Source of the DNA: Dawidia soli
Lineage (GTDB): Bacteria > Bacteroidota > Bacteroidia > Cytophagales > Cyclobacteriaceae
Direction: 5' to 3'
Length of the DNA: 64,000 nucleotides
NCBI RefSeq assembly: GCF_018598185.1
Contig: NZ_JAHESC010000019.1
Coordinates: 62,001-126,000, forward strand
A program made the translations under genes and the position numbers. The notes beneath the pieces are model-generated. The model was given only the letters and a program-made list of their open reading frames with translations. It made no database searches and was not told where the DNA came from. Below are positions 55,038-63,246 of the stretch, one piece after another (position 1 is the first letter of the stretch; every line of letters starts with the position of its first letter).

Positions 55038-55055
55038 TCCCGATAGTTATCGGGA
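55038..55055. repeat. Short REP-like palindrome (family member 3)
   Basis: TCCCGATA-GT-TATCGGGA: an 8-bp stem, preceded by GGTGA as at 7352. Third copy of the CCCGA...TCGGG intergenic palindrome. Confidence 0.6.
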
Positions 55056-55070
55056 GTGCCTAAACCGTCA

Positions 55071-55087
55071 GCCAGTTTGTAACTGGC
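55071..55087. repeat. Second type of short palindrome in the same gap
   Basis: GCCAGTT-TGT-AACTGGC: a 7-bp stem and 3-nt loop, 16 bp from the REP-like palindrome. Could be a further member of a repeat unit or a terminator-like hairpin near the stop of the GWxTD gene. Confidence 0.4.
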
Positions 55088-55095
55088 GGATTTCA

Positions 55096-56256
55096 TCACA
55101 TCCGCGCATTCCGCCAAAGATCAATCACTTCATACCATGTATTCCGGTATTTCTTCTCGCGGATCAACACATAGTTCTCCGGATCGAACAACGTCGGCGA
55201 CTTCGAAAAGCTGAAGGAGGTCTTAAACATAGCATTGCTATAATACCACACCTCGCGGTCGGAAAATTTAAACACCTCATCGGGCTGTCCAAAGACGATA
55301 TAGATCATACCCCGGTCGGTCTTCCAGCCTTCTTTATAGGACGAGAAATAGTGATTGGCCAGTTCCACCTTGCGGAAATAGCTGCGCATAAAATTCTTGG
55401 CACGCTCGGCATCGCCGGTAATGCTCAGGATCACCTTGTCAAACGCCTTCTTATCGCCCTTAGCTTGTTTGATACGGTCGAACTCGGCCTGCGTGCAGAC
55501 GTAGATGAGTGGGTCTGCAATGTTCTGGATCTTCGCATACCGCGGGTAGTCTTCCGCCACGCGAAAGGTATAGCCTTCGGCCGAACTGGTATCCTGTTGC
55601 ACCAGATAAAGACCCCGTTGCGTAAAGGTAACGGTCTGACCGGTGGGCACCGAAAAGACCGAGTCTACCTGCAGCCGCGGCTTGACACGACCCAGCGTTT
55701 CTGCAAAGGCCGGCGCGGCCGCGGGAAAGTCGTCGCGGTAGAACGACACTGTCTGCGTGCCGGCGCCTGAAAACGTATAGGGGCGCGCCACATACGCGTA
55801 GGGCGGCAGCACGGGCGCGTCGCCGGCATACAGCGAGCCGTTTACCGGATACTTCGGGTCCAGCACGTGGAAGAACACCCAGGCGCGTTTCAGCACCGTG
55901 TGGACCACCTTCGCGACCAGCACCTGCGGCACACCAAGCGCGGGTGGCGCTACCACGCCGGAGACCGTATGGCCTTTGCGGATGGCACCGGCGCTGTCAT
56001 AGGGCAATACCTGGCCTCCTTTTTCACCCAGTGAGGTGCGTGTCTCCCATTGAATGGAATAGTCCTCGGTGGTGGCCGACGTGTCGCGTATCTGCAACGT
56101 ATAGTACACCTGCCACCCCGCCGGCTGGCGCACCGGCTTCAGGTCGAAGGTAAAAAGCTCGTTGGGGCTATAATGGTAGCTGAAGTTAATGTCCCGCAGG
56201 GCCTGACCGTACGCCGCGGAGCCTACCAGTAAAAAGAGCAATAAAAATCGTTTCAT
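55096..56256 (-). CDS. GWxTD domain-containing secreted protein
   Basis: 386 residues from ATG MKRFLLLFLLVGSAAYGQA, a clean signal peptide. The N-terminal 200 residues look beta-rich (HYSPNELFTFDLKPVR, WQVYYTLQIRDTSA). A C-terminal domain of about 130 residues carries the GWxTD motif (EGWKTDRGMIYIVFGQPDEV) and FSDREVWYYSNAMFKTSFSF. Proteins with this motif occur in Bacteroidota and relatives; function is not established. Isolated gene; the methyltransferase gene is divergent. Confidence 0.9.
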   Translation of the reverse strand: MKRFLLLFLLVGSAAYGQALRDINFSYHYSPNELFTFDLKPVRQPAGWQVYYTLQIRDTSATTEDYSIQWETRTSLGEKGGQVLPYDSAGAIRKGHTVSGVVAPPALGVPQVLVAKVVHTVLKRAWVFFHVLDPKYPVNGSLYAGDAPVLPPYAYVARPYTFSGAGTQTVSFYRDDFPAAAPAFAETLGRVKPRLQVDSVFSVPTGQTVTFTQRGLYLVQQDTSSAEGYTFRVAEDYPRYAKIQNIADPLIYVCTQAEFDRIKQAKGDKKAFDKVILSITGDAERAKNFMRSYFRKVELANHYFSSYKEGWKTDRGMIYIVFGQPDEVFKFSDREVWYYSNAMFKTSFSFSKSPTLFDPENYVLIREKKYRNTWYEVIDLWRNARM

Positions 56257-56394
56257 TGAGCCTAAAATAAGCATTTAAAGTACCCGGTAGGGACTGCGAT
56301 CGACGTTTTCCAAACTTTTCAGCCAGGCGGTAAACCCTGGTGCCGATTCCTCCTTACCTTTGCGCCCCGGCCGGAAGGCCGTAAACGGCAGGAC

Positions 56395-57168
56395 ATGAAG
56401 ATCTACACCACCGAAATCACCAGCGAGCAAATCGCATCCGATAACCCTATCCATCAACGTTTATTCAAGGCCTATGTTGTGGCCAAAGACTATATCCGCG
56501 GCCAGGTGCTCGAAGTCGGCTGCGGCGAAGGCCGCGGCATCGAAACCCTGTTGCCCCTGGCCGACAGCTTTACCGCCGTTGATAAGATCAAACCCGTCAT
56601 CGACGGTCTGCAACAGCGCTTCCCGACCGGCAAGTTCATGGCCATGAACATTCCCCCGATCTCCGGCCTGGCCGACAACACCTACGACAGCATCATCAGC
56701 TTCCAGGTGATCGAGCACATCCAGGACGACGCCCTCTTCCTGAAAGAAATCCACCGCGTGCTGAAACCCGGCGGCATCGCCCTGCTGACGACCCCCAACC
56801 GCAGCATGTCACTGTCGCGCAACCCCTGGCACATCCGCGAATACCTGCCCCAGGAGCTGGCCAACCTGGCCAAAAAGTTCTTCTCCCAGGTAGACATGAA
56901 AGGCATCACGGGCAACGAAAAAGTGATGGAGTACCACGAAGAAAATCGCCGCTCGGTCAATCGCATCATGCGCTTCGACATCTTCAACCTGCAGTACCGC
57001 CTGCCTGCCTTCATGCTTCGGTTACCCTATGAAATATTGAATCGCCGGAACCGGAATAAGCTTCAGTCGGCTGACAATTCGCTGGTCGCGAATATTCACT
57101 ACGATGACTATATCGTGGTGGACGACGCTGCCAACGCGTTGGATTTGTTTTTGATCGTGCGGAAATAA
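56395..57168 (+). CDS. Class I SAM-dependent methyltransferase
   Basis: 257 residues. The SAM-binding motif I is GQVLEVGCGEGRGIETLLPL, motif II FTAVDKIKPVI, and motif post-I NTYDSIISFQVIEHIQDD with the hallmark of the Methyltransf_11/25 clan. KPGGIALLTTPNR is motif III. The substrate is not indicated; a lipid, quinone or sugar is possible. The start has no close alternative. Nothing clearly related is beside it. Confidence 0.88.
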   Translation: MKIYTTEITSEQIASDNPIHQRLFKAYVVAKDYIRGQVLEVGCGEGRGIETLLPLADSFTAVDKIKPVIDGLQQRFPTGKFMAMNIPPISGLADNTYDSIISFQVIEHIQDDALFLKEIHRVLKPGGIALLTTPNRSMSLSRNPWHIREYLPQELANLAKKFFSQVDMKGITGNEKVMEYHEENRRSVNRIMRFDIFNLQYRLPAFMLRLPYEILNRRNRNKLQSADNSLVANIHYDDYIVVDDAANALDLFLIVRK

Positions 57169-57170
57169 GA

Positions 57171-57377
57171 GGCGCCGGGATCCATACGCTGTCGGAGAGT
57201 GTCCAGCATCAAGAGTAAATTCGAATCGAAGGGATCCCACTCGCTCACCTGCGAGTATTCATACGGGAAGGATTTTAGGACGTGCAGGGTATTCAACTCG
57301 TATGCAACGATGTCAAAACTCCACAACGATTTTGAGTCCTTCTCAATCTCCATCATATCGGAGGGAGTAGCCAGCAC
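57171..57377 (-). pseudogene. Possible gene remnant between methyltransferase and two-domain protein genes
   Basis: On the minus strand a reading frame opens at a GTG near 57377 and reads like protein (PSDMMEIEKDSKSLWSFDIV, then VLKSFPYEYSQVSEWDPFDS), then runs into the back of the methyltransferase gene. An in-frame TGA stands 14 codons before the GTG. No ATG exists before a Met-Met pair at codon 8. It may be the tail of a decayed gene or a chance frame; I recognise no family. Apart from this frame I see nothing else in the 290-bp gap. Confidence 0.25.
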
Positions 57378-57459
57378 ACGTTGCTTCTCGTCTATATCAT
57401 TGTCGTCCGCTCAATATAGCATATTGGCGATTCATGCCCTGCCAGGGGTGTATTTTTTG

Positions 57460-58749
57460 TTACCGATTTAGCACCCGATCAAGCGTCACCGTTTCTTTTC
57501 TTATAGCATACTTTTCGACTTCCGCCTGATTCAGTGCTCCCTCCACGTAATCGCCTTCCTTTAAAAATAATGAAATAGTAACGACCAGATCCTTCTCTTG
57601 AATCACTGGCAGCCGGGGAAAATCGTTCGTCTGCATCTCCGTTACCCACAGCGACACCAGCACACCCTGTTCTTTCATCTTTGCACTATACACATTCGTC
57701 AACGCCTGCAATAACGCATCCCGCTTTCCTTCTTTGGCATGGTAATAATCAATCACCACAAAGGCATAACGACCATCGCCCAACGCAGCATCCCCTACTC
57801 CGTCATCCCGCCACGGCCGCAATAAATGCACTTGATCGGAGTCGATCATCATACTGTTCGCCTCCCGGCCATACCCCTTCCACACAGGACCACCGTAGAA
57901 GTTCTGCAAATAAGACAGTCGCGATGCCATATCACCGAACCCCCGCATCCAGAAAAACCTGTCGGCTTCCCCCTGTACCGTAAATATACCCGGCAGCATG
58001 GCCCCCTGGGCCTGTTGTGTGCCGACAAAGTGGTCGCTGAAGTACTGTACAAAACGCTGCGTCATGTCGGGTTGCATCTGGTAGTTGCGCAGCTCCAACA
58101 CCCGTATGGGTTCCCGAAACGTTATCTGCTGCGCCGGCCGGCTGAAATACATATACCAGTTCCACTCCCAGGTCCTGCCATTATCGGCTGAAAACGCCTG
58201 GCTCCACACGGGTTTGGCAAGGTCGGTCTTGTCCCATTGAAACATGACCACTATATCTTTGCCCTCGTACGTATCGCGACAATAAAAACGACCGATGTCG
58301 CCATCAAAAGAACCCACGACGGGTTTGTCGAGCGTACCCCGATGAGTATCCGACCAATAAATACTCCACAGCTTTGTAGCCGGATCAAAGATTCGCAAGG
58401 CCATTCCTTCAAAAGGCTTTCCATCAAATGCTGTGATAAAATCATCAATGTTACCCCGTCCGTGCAACACCTTCCGCAGAGTACCCGTAGCCTCGAACGT
58501 ATCCCATTCATGGCTGTTGCTCAACCGTGCTTTGAGTTTCCGGTTTTGAATAACCCATCGTCCGATCAGAAAATCAAAGTCGTCGGCTGAGGACGTAGCG
58601 GTGGGTGTAACCGTCAGTGCGCCGTGTGGCACAAGCGTAACGTTTGTCATAGATAAGGAATGAAGGTTGGATGTTTGTGCTTGTACACCCATGGACAGGA
58701 ATACCGCGATGTATGCAAATGACTGTACTGCCAGACGGGGAATATACAT
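57460..58749 (-). CDS. Secreted two-domain protein (DUF1579-like plus NIPSNAP-like)
   Basis: 429 residues from ATG MYIPRLAVQSFAYIAVFLSM, a signal peptide ending GVQAQ; thirteen upstream codons seem untranslated. Domain 1 (about 50-200) resembles the DUF1579/lipocalin-like family: DFDFLIGRWVIQNRKLKARL, DDFITAFDGKPFEGMALRIF, then VGSFDGDIGRFYC. Domain 2 (about 210-429) resembles NIPSNAP-type proteins: PIRVLELRNYQMQPDMTQRF and TVQGEADRFFWMRGFGDMAS, with a later AFVVIDYYHAKEGKR segment suggesting a second ferredoxin-like repeat. Substrate unknown. Divergent from an Lrp-family regulator. Confidence 0.78.
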   Translation of the reverse strand: MYIPRLAVQSFAYIAVFLSMGVQAQTSNLHSLSMTNVTLVPHGALTVTPTATSSADDFDFLIGRWVIQNRKLKARLSNSHEWDTFEATGTLRKVLHGRGNIDDFITAFDGKPFEGMALRIFDPATKLWSIYWSDTHRGTLDKPVVGSFDGDIGRFYCRDTYEGKDIVVMFQWDKTDLAKPVWSQAFSADNGRTWEWNWYMYFSRPAQQITFREPIRVLELRNYQMQPDMTQRFVQYFSDHFVGTQQAQGAMLPGIFTVQGEADRFFWMRGFGDMASRLSYLQNFYGGPVWKGYGREANSMMIDSDQVHLLRPWRDDGVGDAALGDGRYAFVVIDYYHAKEGKRDALLQALTNVYSAKMKEQGVLVSLWVTEMQTNDFPRLPVIQEKDLVVTISLFLKEGDYVEGALNQAEVEKYAIRKETVTLDRVLNR

Positions 58750-58805
58750 AGCCAAAGGTGCGTGTAGTAAATCCCAAAGATGGAGCAAGCGATTCGAACC
58801 ACAGG

Positions 58806-58845
58806 TTTCGTTTCGATTGAATTACAAAGCGTTTACTTTCGTTTC
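58806..58845. promoter_or_regulatory. Pair of TTTCGTTTC direct repeats in the divergent promoter region
   Basis: TTTCGTTTC occurs at 58806-58814 and again at 58837-58845. The spacing of 31 bp is close to three helical turns. The region lies between the Lrp regulator and its divergent neighbour, a usual place for Lrp/AsnC sites. It could be a chance A/T repeat. Confidence 0.35.
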
Positions 58846-58868
58846 AAAGTTTTTAAGCATCTTGTGCT

Positions 58869-59312
58869 ATGCGAACATTCGACGAACTGAACTGGAAGAT
58901 TCTGCAGGAGCTGCAAAAAAATGCGCGTATCTCAAACGCCGAGATTGGTCGCAGGGTCGGGCTCTCCGCACCGGCCGTGGCCGAACGCATTCTGCGGATG
59001 GAAGAAGACGGCGTTATACAAGGCTACCAGCCCGTTATTGATTATGACAAACTAAACCTGACGGTGAAAGTGTTTGTCCACTTCAAGGCCGGAGCCATGA
59101 AGCATACCGAGATGGTACGGAAGATCGATAAGATTCCACAGATCGTAGAGTGGCATGCCGTCACCGGCGAAAACTGCATGTTGTTGAAAGTGGTCGTGGC
59201 CACCACGAAAGAGCTCGAAGCACTGCTCATAGAGCTCGGACGCGTGGGCGACACGACCACCTCGCTGATCCTGTCGGGAAATACCTTTCCCCGAACGCTG
59301 CAAATGCCGTGA
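58869..59312 (+). CDS. Lrp/AsnC-family transcriptional regulator
   Basis: 147 residues. The HTH covers about 1-60 (LNWKILQELQKNARISNAEI then GLSAPAVAERILRMEEDGVI), followed by the RAM/AsnC effector domain (about 65-147) of alpha-beta type with ITGEN-like AVTGENCMLLKVVVATTKEL. Lrp/AsnC proteins form octamers or dimers and sense amino acids. Divergent from the two-domain secreted gene, which is a candidate target. Its stop lies 2 bp from the convergent ABC permease stop. Confidence 0.93.
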   Translation: MRTFDELNWKILQELQKNARISNAEIGRRVGLSAPAVAERILRMEEDGVIQGYQPVIDYDKLNLTVKVFVHFKAGAMKHTEMVRKIDKIPQIVEWHAVTGENCMLLKVVVATTKELEALLIELGRVGDTTTSLILSGNTFPRTLQMP

Positions 59313-59314
59313 GG

Positions 59315-61987
59315 CTATTCGCTCCGCAGCGACTTCACCGGATTCGCCGTAGCCGATCGCAGCGCCTGTACCGCGATGGTGAGGCACGCCACCATCAGCG
59401 CTAAACCACCGGCCAGCGCAAAGATCCACCACGATAAGTCTATACGGAAGGCAAACTGCTGCAACCACTGCCACATAAAATATCCTGCCACCGGCGCGGC
59501 GACAACAAAGGCGATCAAAACCAGCATCAGGAAGTCTGTGGTCAACAGCCCGACGATGTGACTGACCCGCGCACCTAACACCTTGCGGATACCGATCTCC
59601 TTGGTACGCTGTTCGGCCGAATACATGACCAGCCCCAGCAGCCCCAGGCACGAGATCGCGATCGCCAGCAGGGCAAAGGTGCTGGACAAGCGCGTAATGA
59701 TCTCCTCGCTCTGATAAAGCTTGGCATACTCCTGGTCTAAGAACTGGTACGCAAACGGGTAGTGCGGATTGATTTCGCGGTATAGGTTCTCCAGGCTGGC
59801 GATCGCCTCGCGCGTTTTGCCCGGCTCCGTCCGCACGATGATCACACCAAAGTATTCATACTCCTTCACATCGATGATCAACGGCTTGATCGGCTCGTGC
59901 AACGAATGGGTATGGTAATCTTTCAGGATGCCAATGATGTGCCCCTTCTTCTGCCAGGCCGACACCCATTTGCCCAGCGGGTCCTTCATATTCATCTGTC
60001 GCACCGCTTCCTCGTTCACCAGGAAGGCATCGGCCGAATCGGTAGCGTTACCGCGCGAGAAGTCGCGGCCGTCCGCCAGCTTCAGGTCCATAAGGCGAAT
60101 AAAATCAAACCCCACAGATGTAGGTTTGAACCCCACCTCCTCGCCTTCCTGCTGTCCTTCCCAATGAATAGGCTCGGCGGTCACAAAACCCATGGCATGG
60201 GGCGCCTCGCTGCTGCGGTCCACCATGGCGATGCCCGGCATACTTAACGCCTGTGCCTTGAAGGCAACATACTTCTCGAACTTACTCAACTCGCCCTCGA
60301 TGTGCATATAGAGTAAATTCTCTTTGTTATACCCCAGGTTGCGGGTCTGCACATAGTGCGTCTGTTGCGACACCACCAGCGTCGCGATCACGAGTATGAT
60401 CGACAGGGCAAACTGAAAGACGGTCAGCCCTTTTCGAAAGCGTGTAGCGCCGGGCGAAAAACGAAGTATACCTTTTAAGATCCGCGCCGGCTTCAACGAC
60501 GACAGGAACAATGCGGGGTAGCTACCCGCCGCCAATCCTGTCACCATCATCAACCCGATAACAAAGGCCCATGACGCCGGCGTATCAAAGGGAGATTCGA
60601 TTTGTTTACCGGTATAGGTATTAAAGCCAGGCAACAGCACATGCACGATCAGCAGCGAGCATGCCAACGCCAGGAAAGACAACAGCACAGACTCACCAAA
60701 GAACTGCGCGATAAGATGCGACCGCGTACTACCCACCACTTTGCGCACGCCCACCTCCTTCGCCCGCTTCAGCGAACGTGCCGTGGCCAGGTTCATGAAG
60801 TTGATGCAGGCGATGAGCAGGATAAAGATCGCCACGCCGGTAAAGATGCGCACGTACTCGATGCGCCCGCCACGCGGCACACCGTTTACAAAATTCGATA
60901 CAAGGTACTGATTACGAAACGGCTGCATGCCCAGGGTCACGGTAAACTCTGCCTTCTCGGGCTTCCGGCGCTCCAGGAAGTCACGGACCTTTGCTTCCAC
61001 CTGGGCCGCATCGGTACCAGGCTGCAGTTGTACATAGGTGGCCCATTTGTTATCCGAGAACTCGATGACGCCTGTGCGCGTTACCTCCCAGTTGAGCAGG
61101 TAATCAAACTGCAACGAGCTTTGTTGCGGCACATCTTCAAACACAGCCGTGATCACAAAATCACGCACATCTTCATACCGTATACTCTTTCCAATGGCCG
61201 CCTCGGGACTGTCGAAGAACATCCGTGCCATCTTGCGCGATACGGCAATACTGCTCACGTCACGCAACGGCGTTTCACGGTCACCCGCTATAATGGAAAA
61301 ACTAAACATCTTTAAAAAATCAGACATGGCCGACGCGCCTTGCAGCTTGTGAATGGTCTCTCCCACCTGAAAGGTCATGGGATGTCCCCACGGCCGCTCG
61401 TACGAAGTGACGTAAGGCGTAGCATATTGTATACCGGGTATCTCTGCCAGTATTTCTTCTGCCAGTGTCGCATCGCGGCGGGGTTTCTCACTATCGGAAA
61501 ATGTAAAATACGGGATAGCATAGCCGCCTGTTGTTTCACCGTGAGCCGTCTGCGTGTAATACAGCGTATACAGGTTGTCGCCGTTGGCGTGGAAGTTGTC
61601 GACGCGGCGCTCGTCCTGCACCCACAGGAAAATAAACAGACAGCAGGTCATGCCCAGGGCCAGGCCGAGCACGTTAATACCTGAAAAGATCTGGTGACGC
61701 AGCATATTGCGCAGGGCCACCAGGATGTAATGTTTGTACAGGCTCATAGTAAAAAGAGAAGCAGACGGTGTAGATGGTTTTCGTTTGATGGCAAAGGGCC
61801 GCATAAAGCCCAGCACATGGCGTATATAGTCGCGGCGCGCACGCCGCAAACCAACACGCGATACCTGATACATAAATTCCTCCTGCAGGTCGCCTTCGAT
61901 CTCTTCCAGCTTGTGCGGCGAACAATACCAACGCAGCAGGCGTGTAGCCCAGGCAGGAGGTGACGGAGTTTTAGAGGCTTGATTCAT
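59315..61987 (-). CDS. MacB/FtsX-type ABC transporter permease with permease prefix domain
   Basis: 890 residues from ATG MNQASKTPSPPAWATRLL; the ATG overlaps the padR stop (ATGA). Residues about 10-70 form permease prefix domain 2 (EEIEGDLQEEFMYQVSRVG), which marks the type paired with PadR. Then a membrane helix near 105 and a large periplasmic MacB_PCD domain (about 130-370), FtsX helices (about 385-510), a second MacB_PCD (about 530-750) and a second FtsX unit (about 770-885). No ATP-binding gene is beside it. Likely role is export of or resistance to a peptide or lipid-like substance, as in related systems. Confidence 0.92.
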   Translation of the reverse strand: MNQASKTPSPPAWATRLLRWYCSPHKLEEIEGDLQEEFMYQVSRVGLRRARRDYIRHVLGFMRPFAIKRKPSTPSASLFTMSLYKHYILVALRNMLRHQIFSGINVLGLALGMTCCLFIFLWVQDERRVDNFHANGDNLYTLYYTQTAHGETTGGYAIPYFTFSDSEKPRRDATLAEEILAEIPGIQYATPYVTSYERPWGHPMTFQVGETIHKLQGASAMSDFLKMFSFSIIAGDRETPLRDVSSIAVSRKMARMFFDSPEAAIGKSIRYEDVRDFVITAVFEDVPQQSSLQFDYLLNWEVTRTGVIEFSDNKWATYVQLQPGTDAAQVEAKVRDFLERRKPEKAEFTVTLGMQPFRNQYLVSNFVNGVPRGGRIEYVRIFTGVAIFILLIACINFMNLATARSLKRAKEVGVRKVVGSTRSHLIAQFFGESVLLSFLALACSLLIVHVLLPGFNTYTGKQIESPFDTPASWAFVIGLMMVTGLAAGSYPALFLSSLKPARILKGILRFSPGATRFRKGLTVFQFALSIILVIATLVVSQQTHYVQTRNLGYNKENLLYMHIEGELSKFEKYVAFKAQALSMPGIAMVDRSSEAPHAMGFVTAEPIHWEGQQEGEEVGFKPTSVGFDFIRLMDLKLADGRDFSRGNATDSADAFLVNEEAVRQMNMKDPLGKWVSAWQKKGHIIGILKDYHTHSLHEPIKPLIIDVKEYEYFGVIIVRTEPGKTREAIASLENLYREINPHYPFAYQFLDQEYAKLYQSEEIITRLSSTFALLAIAISCLGLLGLVMYSAEQRTKEIGIRKVLGARVSHIVGLLTTDFLMLVLIAFVVAAPVAGYFMWQWLQQFAFRIDLSWWIFALAGGLALMVACLTIAVQALRSATANPVKSLRSE

Positions 61988-62322
61988 ACGGACGGTAATG
62001 TTTTGAGAGAAGCCGGCAGCAGGCGCCACAACGTGGCGCGTACCGCCTGTATATCGTGCAGCGTCTGACGTCCGTACGCCGTCACCTGAAAGAGCCGCTT
62101 GCGCCGCCCGCCACGCTCGGGCGTGGGGTCGCCCATAACCGATGTGACCATGCCCTTTTCCTCCAGGCGTTGCAACGACGCATGTACCTGGTTCAGGCGC
62201 ACGGCACGCTGCGTCTGTTGTAAAATCTCATGGGCGATCTGTACGCCATAGGCCTCGCCTTCAAGCATGCCTACGACCAGCAAAACGATCTCTTCAAACT
62301 CTCCGAGATAAACACGTTTCAT
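61984..62322 (-). CDS. PadR-family transcriptional regulator
   Basis: 112 residues from ATG MKRVYLGEFEEIVLLVVGML, the usual PadR start; longer in-frame starts upstream are unlikely. The winged-HTH holds YGVQIAHEILQQTQRAVRLN, HASLQRLEEKGMVTS and a wing rich in Gly/Arg (ERGGRRKRLFQVTAYG). It overlaps the permease gene by 4 bp, so it probably controls its own operon. An inverted repeat overlaps its start codon and is a candidate operator. Confidence 0.93.
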   Translation of the reverse strand: MKRVYLGEFEEIVLLVVGMLEGEAYGVQIAHEILQQTQRAVRLNQVHASLQRLEEKGMVTSVMGDPTPERGGRRKRLFQVTAYGRQTLHDIQAVRATLWRLLPASLKTLPSV

Positions 62323-62355
62323 CAGCAAAACAGGTATTAATTCCATTTTTGCTGA
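62322..62355. promoter_or_regulatory. Perfect inverted repeat at the padR start (candidate operator)
   Basis: TCAGCAAAA (62322-62330) and TTTTGCTGA (62347-62355) form a perfect 9-bp inverted repeat separated by 16 bp. It covers the bases just upstream of the padR ATG; the first arm touches the start codon. A PadR dimer could bind it for autoregulation (inference). The rest of the stretch to about 62685 has no other clear feature apart from the open frame of the sigma gene from 62644. Confidence 0.5.
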
Positions 62356-62685
62356 CCAAATAGTTTGCCAGACGAAAAACAGCGTTTTTAGCACAAAAAC
62401 CAACACTTTACACCCACGGGCATCCGTCGCTTGTCCGGATTCATAACACCTTTTCCCACAACCGGCCGTCCACTCCCGGTGTTCACGTACTGCCTGGAGG
62501 CCGGGGTTTCGTTACGGCAAGATTCAGGTAAAGCATAACAAAGACCCGCACATCCGTCCAGGGTTGCACGCTTTGCTCCCGTTTGCCACCCAGGCTTCAA
62601 CACGCCGAAAACGGCCTCCGGCAGACCGTCTGGGCTTTTTTAATTCTCCTTTCTTTCATTACTTTCACAGGAAACGCCCTCCTCT

Positions 62686-63246
62686 ATAGACACTTTTCGC
62701 AATCATATCACAGAAGTCGAGCTGGTCCGGCGCCTGCATGCAAAAGACCGCACCGCACTGGAATATTTATACGATCACTACTCGGCAGCACTCTATGGCG
62801 CCATTTTCCGTATTATAAAAAAAGAAGCTGTGGCCGAAGAGGTCTTGCAGGACGTATTTCTGAAAATCTGGGATAAGTTCGATCACTACGACGCTTCCAA
62901 AGGCAAACTTTTCACCTGGCTCCTCAACGTTGCACGCAATCAGGCCATTGACAAGACCCGCTCGCGCGAAATAAGCAAAGACCGAAAAACCGATGACATC
63001 CAAAATGTCGTAAGTAAGATCGACAACGAAGAGTACATCGAACAACGCGTCGACAGCATCGGTGTCAAAGACATTCTGAAAGATCTCCCCCGGGAGCAAC
63101 ACTTCATCGTGGAGCATCTGTATCTGAAAGGATATACACAATCGGAATTGGCAGACGAATTTGATATACCGCTGGGAACGGTCAAGACGCGCCTGCGCCT
63201 GGCCATGCAACAGCTACGAATAACGCTCGGCGTGACAACGACGTGA
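62686..63246 (+). CDS. ECF-type RNA polymerase sigma factor (start uncertain)
   Basis: Directs RNA polymerase to stress or envelope promoters. Sigma region 2 begins at ALEYLYDHYSAALYGAIFRI and continues with LQDVFLKIWDKFDHYDASKG and FTWLLNVARNQAIDKTRSRE; region 4 ends with YLKGYTQSELADEFDIPLGT and VKTRLRLAMQQLR. The frame is open from 62644 but has no ATG, GTG or TTG before the GTG at 62830, which would cut region 2 in half. I place the start at the ATA at 62686, with AGGAAA 11 bp upstream; the protein would be 186 residues, normal for this group. An anti-sigma gene overlaps its end (GTGA). Confidence 0.72.
   Translation: MDTFRNHITEVELVRRLHAKDRTALEYLYDHYSAALYGAIFRIIKKEAVAEEVLQDVFLKIWDKFDHYDASKGKLFTWLLNVARNQAIDKTRSREISKDRKTDDIQNVVSKIDNEEYIEQRVDSIGVKDILKDLPREQHFIVEHLYLKGYTQSELADEFDIPLGTVKTRLRLAMQQLRITLGVTTT

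Noticed and set aside
62388-62603. Minus-strand 71-codon frame upstream of padR
   Set aside because: No domain, no conserved look, and it lies in the regulatory region.
62583-62876. Open frame with a hydrophobic start over the sigma gene beginning
   Set aside because: It conflicts with sigma region 2 in another frame and turns into a basic nonsense tail.
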